Source: Candidatus Cyrtobacter zanobii (GTDB taxonomy: Bacteria > Pseudomonadota > Alphaproteobacteria > Rickettsiales > Midichloriaceae). Taken from it: a stretch of 37,537 bases of DNA. The notes beneath the pieces are model-generated. The model saw only the letters and a program-made list of their open reading frames with translations, made no database searches and was not told the origin of the DNA. The stretch lies in NCBI RefSeq assembly GCF_021811845.1, contig NZ_JAJBJB010000001.1, forward strand, positions 1 to 37,537, in the 5' to 3' direction. This document shows positions 33,088 through 37,537 of this stretch, one piece after another. Position numbers and translations under genes: made by a program. Each line of letters begins with the position of its first letter. Position 1 is the first letter of the stretch.

Positions 33088-34977
33088 TTGAAGTTGGGAA
33101 TATTAGATAATATCAATTCGCCTCTTGATTTAAGATTATTAAATCAAGAAGATCTTGTTAAGCTAGCAGCAGAGATTAGAGGCGAGATTATTAGTATAGC
33201 ACTGGATCGTGGTGGCCATCTTGGGGCAAGCTTGGGTGTTGTTGAACTTACGATAGCTCTTCATTATGTTTTTAACACGCCAGAAGATTTATTAGTCTGG
33301 GATATAGGGCATCAATCTTATACTCATAAGATTATTACAGGAAGGCGTAGCGCACTTAAAAATGTAAGAAAAAAGGGTAATATATCTGGTTTCTTGCGCA
33401 GAAGTGAAAGCATATATGATACTTTTGGTGCAGGGCATAGCTCTACATCGATATCAGCGGCACTTGGTATGGCAGTTGCAAATAAATTAAATCATAAAAA
33501 AGCACATGTGATTAGTATAATAGGTGATGGCGCACTGAGTTCTGGTATGGCATATGAGGCAATTAATAATGCATCATTACATGAGTTTAGTGGAAAATTC
33601 TTAATTATCTTAAATGATAATGAGATGTCCATTTCACCCGCAGTAGGCGCGCTGACCTGCTATTTAAGAAAGCTAATAAATTCCACACCACTTTTAAAAA
33701 TGCGTAATTTGGCAAAAGATTTTATAAACTTTATGCCAGATTCTTTTTCAGATTTTGCAAAAAGAGCAGAAAAACACGCCAAAGGCTTTATTTCTGGTAA
33801 TAATCTGTTTGAAGGGTTAGGTATGCATTATATTGGACCTGTTGATGGGCATGATATCGATGCACTACTTTCAATACTAAATCATATAAAGAGCAATATA
33901 CATATCACAAAGCCAGTCTTATTACATGTTATTACAGAAAAGGGGCGTGGGTTTATAGGACGAGCAGAATGTGATGAGATGTATCACACAATTTCTTCTA
34001 TACATAATAAAGAAAGCAGCCCAGCGCTCACAAGCATGAGCCAGGTTTGTATTGATACACTAATAGATATTGCAAAAACCGATAATAAAGTCGTAGCAAT
34101 TAGCGCAGCAATGCTAACAGGGACATGCTTAAAAAGTATGAAAGATATTTTTCCTGATAGAGTGTTTGATACTGGTATAGCAGAGCAGCACGCAGTCACT
34201 TTTGCAGCAGGGCTTGCTTCTCAAGGGATCAAGCCATTTGTGGATATATACTCAACTTTTTTGCAAAGAGCGTATGATCAAATTATACATGATGTTGCAA
34301 TACAATCATTGCCGGTGAGATTTTTGATAGATAGAGCAGGTTTTACTGGTGAAGATGGCCCCACACATGCTGGTATTTTTGATATAGCATTCTTATCCAA
34401 TATACCAAATTTTATTGTTATGGCACCTTCTTCTCCAGAAGAGCTTGTAATGATGGTATTTACAGCATATCTACTCAATGATAGACCATGTGCGATCAGG
34501 TTTCCTAAACGTTCTGTTATGAAACCAAAGTTAGAGAATAAAAAGCAATTAAAATTAGGAGAGGGCAGGGTTGTGAGGCATGGTAGTATGCTAGCAATTA
34601 TTTCACTTGGTACAAGGTTGGAGCGCTGCCTTGAGGCGGCAAACCTTGTGGAGTTAGAGTATGGAATTAGCGTTACTGTTGCAGATGCGCGTTTTGCTAA
34701 ACCAATAGATTATAAATTGATTATGGAGCTAGCATTAAGCCACAAGGCCCTTTTTACTGTGGAAGAAGGCGTTATTGGTGGTTTTGGCTCACATGTTGCT
34801 GAATATTTAGGGAAAAATGGTATCAAAACAGATCTTGAGCAAATATTTATACCTGATAGATTTATTGAACATCAAACAATTGAGGAAGCTTATCAAGAAG
34901 CGCGTATGTGTACCAATACACTTACAGAAAGGTTTATGAAGAAAATCAGATCGATATTGCAAGATACTGCTAGTTAG
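33088..34977 (+). CDS. dxs: 1-deoxy-D-xylulose-5-phosphate synthase
   Basis: First enzyme of the MEP isoprenoid pathway: condenses pyruvate and glyceraldehyde 3-phosphate with thiamine diphosphate. GGHLGASLGVVELTIALHYV, WDIGHQSYTHKIITGR, GAGHSSTSISAALGMA and GDGALSSGMAYEA with LNDNEMSISP (TPP-magnesium motif) form the first domain. FDTGIAEQHAVTFAAGLA and DRAGFTGEDGPTHAGIFDI form the second, and the transketolase C-terminal domain follows. 629 residues is normal. No ATG is available near the N-terminus; TTG at 33088 fits the family's start. ATACTGC/GCAGTAT around the stop codon (34964-34983) forms a hairpin. Confidence 0.96.
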   Translation: MKLGILDNINSPLDLRLLNQEDLVKLAAEIRGEIISIALDRGGHLGASLGVVELTIALHYVFNTPEDLLVWDIGHQSYTHKIITGRRSALKNVRKKGNISGFLRRSESIYDTFGAGHSSTSISAALGMAVANKLNHKKAHVISIIGDGALSSGMAYEAINNASLHEFSGKFLIILNDNEMSISPAVGALTCYLRKLINSTPLLKMRNLAKDFINFMPDSFSDFAKRAEKHAKGFISGNNLFEGLGMHYIGPVDGHDIDALLSILNHIKSNIHITKPVLLHVITEKGRGFIGRAECDEMYHTISSIHNKESSPALTSMSQVCIDTLIDIAKTDNKVVAISAAMLTGTCLKSMKDIFPDRVFDTGIAEQHAVTFAAGLASQGIKPFVDIYSTFLQRAYDQIIHDVAIQSLPVRFLIDRAGFTGEDGPTHAGIFDIAFLSNIPNFIVMAPSSPEELVMMVFTAYLLNDRPCAIRFPKRSVMKPKLENKKQLKLGEGRVVRHGSMLAIISLGTRLERCLEAANLVELEYGISVTVADARFAKPIDYKLIMELALSHKALFTVEEGVIGGFGSHVAEYLGKNGIKTDLEQIFIPDRFIEHQTIEEAYQEARMCTNTLTERFMKKIRSILQDTAS

Positions 34978-35505
34978 CAGTATGCCACCCTAAACAATAG
35001 GAGGAGCTATCTAACCTCAGCAAAAGTGGTTGGGAAATAAATAGATTCATGCTAAATTATCTCCACCTATGCGTTAGAAACTGTCTAATGCTTTATTATC
35101 TATGCTGTATTTTGGCATTGCCTATTAAAGATAGAAATCGAGATTTAACATGTGCTTATTAAATAATAAAATAAGAGAGCAGCAGATCATATATAGCATA
35201 GGCAATAAAACTTGAAACATTTTTAAAAAATAAATGAATTAGATTTCAATCGATTAATATATAAGATTTGTCTCAACCTCTCATGCCTAAGCTATATGTG
35301 GACTTTCTATACCTTTTTGTCCCTCTGTTAAATCTGGCTAACTAATTCCGAATCAATGAATTAATAGATTTAACCAGGCAAGTTTCAGACTTTGTTATAT
35401 GATGATATTTATAGTGAAGCAGATAATATTTGGTGCAGTAAAAATCTCTTAATAAGTTTTTATACTGTACTTTGCAGCAATTTTTGTGCACCAAATTCTA
35501 TGTGA
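34978..35505. other. Non-coding stretch with decayed repeats
   Basis: It holds copy C of the MITE-like element (about 35001-35107) and a perfect 9-base inverted repeat, GTTAAATCT (35327-35335) with AGATTTAAC (35366-35374), enclosing AATTC/GAATT. No intact gene is visible. Confidence 0.5.
35001..35107 (+). repeat. MITE-like element, copy C (decayed)
   Basis: GGGAAATAAATAGATTCATG, CTAAATTATCTCCACCTATG and CGTTAGAAACTGTCTAATGC align with the middle and right parts of the copies at 21729 and 7024. The terminal repeats are largely lost. Confidence 0.45.
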
Positions 35506-35730
35506 ATCACTATAGTTATCATGGACACATTGCACAAATCAGAAAAAGCAAGAAAGCTGATAGAATCAGTTAAATGCGAAATAATTTTTTTGCCAGCATA
35601 CTCTCCTGATTTGAATCCCATAGAGAAATTTTGGGCCAAGATGAAGAGATGGATTAAAGATGAAATGCATAAATTTAGATCTTTATACGACGCCCTTAAA
35701 GCCTTCTTTAATGCACATAATGCTATATGA
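35506..35730 (+). pseudogene. IS630-family transposase, C-terminal fragment
   Basis: The fragment reads VIMD, then HKSEKARKLIESVKCEIIFL and PAYSPDLNPIEKFWAKMKRW, the last third of the DDE domain of IS630-type transposases (PDLNPIE holds the final Glu). The frame closes upstream with a TGA at about 35503, so most of the catalytic domain is missing. The tail (YDALKAFFNAHNAI) ends normally. Confidence 0.8.
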
Positions 35731-35810
35731 ATTATAAGATCCAAAAAGATCATGAGCCTACTGTATACATACAATAAGCTCATGCAAAGCACTCATATTA
35801 GCTATAAATA

Positions 35811-37037
35811 CTACCTATCTGTAGGTAATAATTCATTTAAGTGATAAGAATTTAGGCTAGCACGCAGTTTATTAAGTTCTTCTGATAATTTCTTCACCAA
35901 CTTTTCCTTCGCCTTTATAGATCCATGGAACGCCTCTTCTGCCCTCTGCGATATAAGCAGAGCAGATCTCTCCACAGAAAGAAGCCCAGAGTATATTTCT
36001 TGCTTACTACTTTTTATAGCAACCGACGCCATCTTCTCAAGATTTTGTATTTTCTTACTAGCAAATACAGCTATCTTTTCAGACTCTTCTTTCAATAAAC
36101 GCAATTTATTGCAAAGAGTAGAGTATATGGACTCTGTCACCTCTTCAGCCTTAACATGTATACGGCTCTCAGGCGTAACAACTAAATCGCTTGCTAACCC
36201 AATCTTGCTCATCGTATATATTATCCATTTGTGCACATCAAAGTGGTACCATTTATGCCCATTTCTATAATCTCTAGGAAAGGCATGGTGAAAATTATGC
36301 CAATTTTCCCCCAAGAGAAACAAAGCAAACCACCAAATATCACCAGCTGTACCATCTATATACTTTTTTGTACCCAAAAAATGACAGGCCGAGTTAACAC
36401 AAAACGTAGCATGTTGCTGTATTGCTCTTCCCAATCCTACAAAAACATAAAACGCTATCGCTGCCTTTATCGTGCCAAACAATATAAAACCAAGAACAGG
36501 AGGAAATACAAGATTCATAAACAATGCAATAGCCCAATAATTTCTTAATTGCCAAACTAGCATCTTATTTTTACCAAGCAGCTTTATAGTCGACCTATCA
36601 AGATTCTTCCTTTGCTCGCTAAAAAGCATCCAACCAAAATGAGACCAAAAGAAACCCAATAACTTATTCCCCTGAAACTTTTTAGGAGAATGTGGATCCA
36701 TAGCTTCATCAGTATATGCATGGTGGAACCTGTGATCAGATGCCCAAGCAAGAATTGGACCTTGAAATGTACCAGAAGTAAAAAGCATCAATATAAACTC
36801 CACAATTTTATTAGTCTTAAAAGCGTTATGGGACCATAACCTATGAAGACCAACACCAACCGAAATGTTAGAGACGTAGTAAGCTGCTATGGCAGTAGTT
36901 ATTTCAAACCAACCTATGCTTCCATAATACGATATATACAGAAAAACACATATAAAGACAAAGATGGGGTATAAAATCAGCACTGAGAATACAGTCGTAT
37001 TAAGATTTCTGAGGCTCAAAACGCTTCCTTTTTCCAT
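35811..37037 (-). CDS. Membrane fatty-acid desaturase with C-terminal helical extension
   Basis: Acyl-CoA/delta-9-type desaturase: introduces a double bond using a di-iron centre. The three histidine boxes are GLHRLWSH (H65, H70), DHRFHHAYTD (H102, H105, H106) and ENWHNFHHAFP (H247, H250, H251). Membrane segments lie at about 17-36, 45-63, 82-96, 168-190 and 192-208. Residues 1-290 make the normal enzyme. Residues 292-400 add a charged, heptad-like helical stretch (LRLLKEESEKIAVFASKKIQ, KAKEKLVKKLSEELNKLRA) not needed for catalysis. No ferredoxin or cytochrome b5 domain is fused, so the electron donor is separate. It could adjust membrane fluidity or modify host-derived acyl chains. Confidence 0.92.
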   Translation of the reverse strand: MEKGSVLSLRNLNTTVFSVLILYPIFVFICVFLYISYYGSIGWFEITTAIAAYYVSNISVGVGLHRLWSHNAFKTNKIVEFILMLFTSGTFQGPILAWASDHRFHHAYTDEAMDPHSPKKFQGNKLLGFFWSHFGWMLFSEQRKNLDRSTIKLLGKNKMLVWQLRNYWAIALFMNLVFPPVLGFILFGTIKAAIAFYVFVGLGRAIQQHATFCVNSACHFLGTKKYIDGTAGDIWWFALFLLGENWHNFHHAFPRDYRNGHKWYHFDVHKWIIYTMSKIGLASDLVVTPESRIHVKAEEVTESIYSTLCNKLRLLKEESEKIAVFASKKIQNLEKMASVAIKSSKQEIYSGLLSVERSALLISQRAEEAFHGSIKAKEKLVKKLSEELNKLRASLNSYHLNELLPTDR

Positions 37038-37376
37038 AAAAGTACAGACAAAATGTAGACAAAACTGCGGTCACAACGAACCGAATACATATCCATATGC
37101 GGATACACCGAGACTATAAGATAAAAATTGTAATAAGTACAGCCACTTACAAAATATAAAACAACAATGCAAAAACCAATAATATAAAATATCGTAGACA
37201 AAGCTTAGATAGTGTAGTTATGAAGCGTCAAACCAGAAATCCAGACTGCATAGTTAACTGAACAACGCCTATATTAATGAACAACCCCGTAGCAAGCTAC
37301 GGGGTATCTAAAACAATCTTAATTCCCGTATATTAATTACGCAGCAAGCTGCGGGGAATACAACCCTAAAAGAGAT
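37038..37376. other. Intergenic region with two strong hairpins
   Basis: CCCCGTAGC (37285-37293) and GCTACGGGG (37296-37304) form a perfect 9-bp stem. ATTCCC at 37322 with CGCAGC-AA-GCTGCG (37340-37353) and GGGGAAT forms a second, bulged hairpin with the same GC-rich tip. They follow the truncated minus-strand gene and could end it, or belong to a repeat family. A hydrophobic frame (37016-37201, minus) overlapping the desaturase start is not convincing. Confidence 0.45.
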
Positions 37377-37537
37377 TTAAAATACTTGCCAATTTTTCCA
37401 TTTTGAAAACATTCTATAAAGAGATTTACTTGTATAAGTTGGAATATCCTCTATACGCTCTATCCATTTTAATTCCTTTGATTCATGATTCTTATTTAAA
37501 GTATCATCTGATTCAGATTTAAGTATAAACCTAATAT
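37377..37537 (-). CDS. C-terminal end of an unknown protein, cut by the window
   Basis: An open frame runs from the right edge to TAA at 37377-37379, about 52 codons. It reads charged, protein-like sequence (LKSESDDTLNKNHESKELKW, IERIEDIPTYTSKSLYRMF, ending SKWKNWQVF). The start lies outside the window. I do not recognise the family. The hairpins at 37285-37359 follow on its downstream side. Confidence 0.45.
   Translation of the reverse strand, partial: IRFILKSESDDTLNKNHESKELKWIERIEDIPTYTSKSLYRMFSKWKNWQVF

Noticed and set aside
37016-37201. 61-residue hydrophobic minus-strand frame with a lipobox-like VSGC
   Set aside because: It overlaps the desaturase start, has no ribosome-binding site and matches no family; hydrophobic frames are common in AT-rich DNA. 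Not fully excluded.
1-37537. CRISPR array, prophage, plasmid or toxin-antitoxin locus
   Set aside because: No regularly spaced direct repeats with unique spacers, no phage structural genes and no recognisable toxin-antitoxin pair were seen.

Overview
This 37.5-kb, AT-rich window looks like chromosome of an obligate intracellular alphaproteobacterium of the order Rickettsiales, probably outside the genus Rickettsia. The evidence is the long 485-residue isocitrate dehydrogenase, the Fo genes of ATP synthase standing without the F1 genes, paired b and b' subunits, a single small surface beta-barrel protein, weak ribosome-binding sites, tRNAs mostly lacking an encoded CCA, and the mnmG-rsmG-parA-parB block. 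Enolase and glutathione synthetase are present, and glycolytic genes are missing in Rickettsia proper. Placement in a Midichloriaceae-like lineage is inference only.

Layout, left to right. Positions 1-6600 hold icd, an unrecognised 685-residue protein with a papain-like His...Cys pattern, tRNA-His, an unrecognised helical protein behind a palindromic promoter, and gltX. Positions 6600-7335 are an insertion-sequence graveyard. Positions 7336-11051 hold gmk and gshB, divergent from a tolQ-tolR-tolA-like operon across a shared palindrome. Positions 11149-14576 hold rpmG, tRNA-Leu, trmB and the tightly packed ndk-eno-tsaB set. Positions 14582-18630 (minus strand) hold a tail-anchored pseudokinase and the Fo operon atpB-atpE-atpF'-atpF. 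Positions 18836-20914 hold tRNA-Arg, rplM-rpsI and ssb. Positions 20934-21836 hold IS1 remains and a palindromic miniature element. Positions 21864-26737 (minus) hold sucC-sucD followed by a sodium:solute symporter fused to a histidine kinase. Positions 27338-28882 (minus) hold an outer-membrane protein and ruvX. Positions 28928-34977 hold mnmG-rsmG-parA-parB with a perfect parS site, then dxs. The right end holds an IS630 fragment, a fatty-acid desaturase with an added helical tail, strong hairpins and the end of an unknown gene cut by the window.

Most genes are housekeeping: TCA cycle (icd, sucCD), Fo of ATP synthase, translation and tRNA modification (gltX, L33, L13, S9, TrmB, TsaB, MnmG, RsmG), nucleotides (gmk, ndk), isoprenoids (dxs), envelope (Tol) and chromosome segregation (parABS). 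The less ordinary parts are two large proteins that resemble host-directed or lineage-specific factors (a permuted-papain candidate and a pseudokinase with a C-terminal membrane anchor), mirrored promoters sharing a palindrome between gshB and tolQ, the parS site lying across a stop codon, decayed IS1/miniature-element families, and G/U-rich, nearly A-free transcript trailers behind tRNA, ribosomal-protein and outer-membrane-protein genes.
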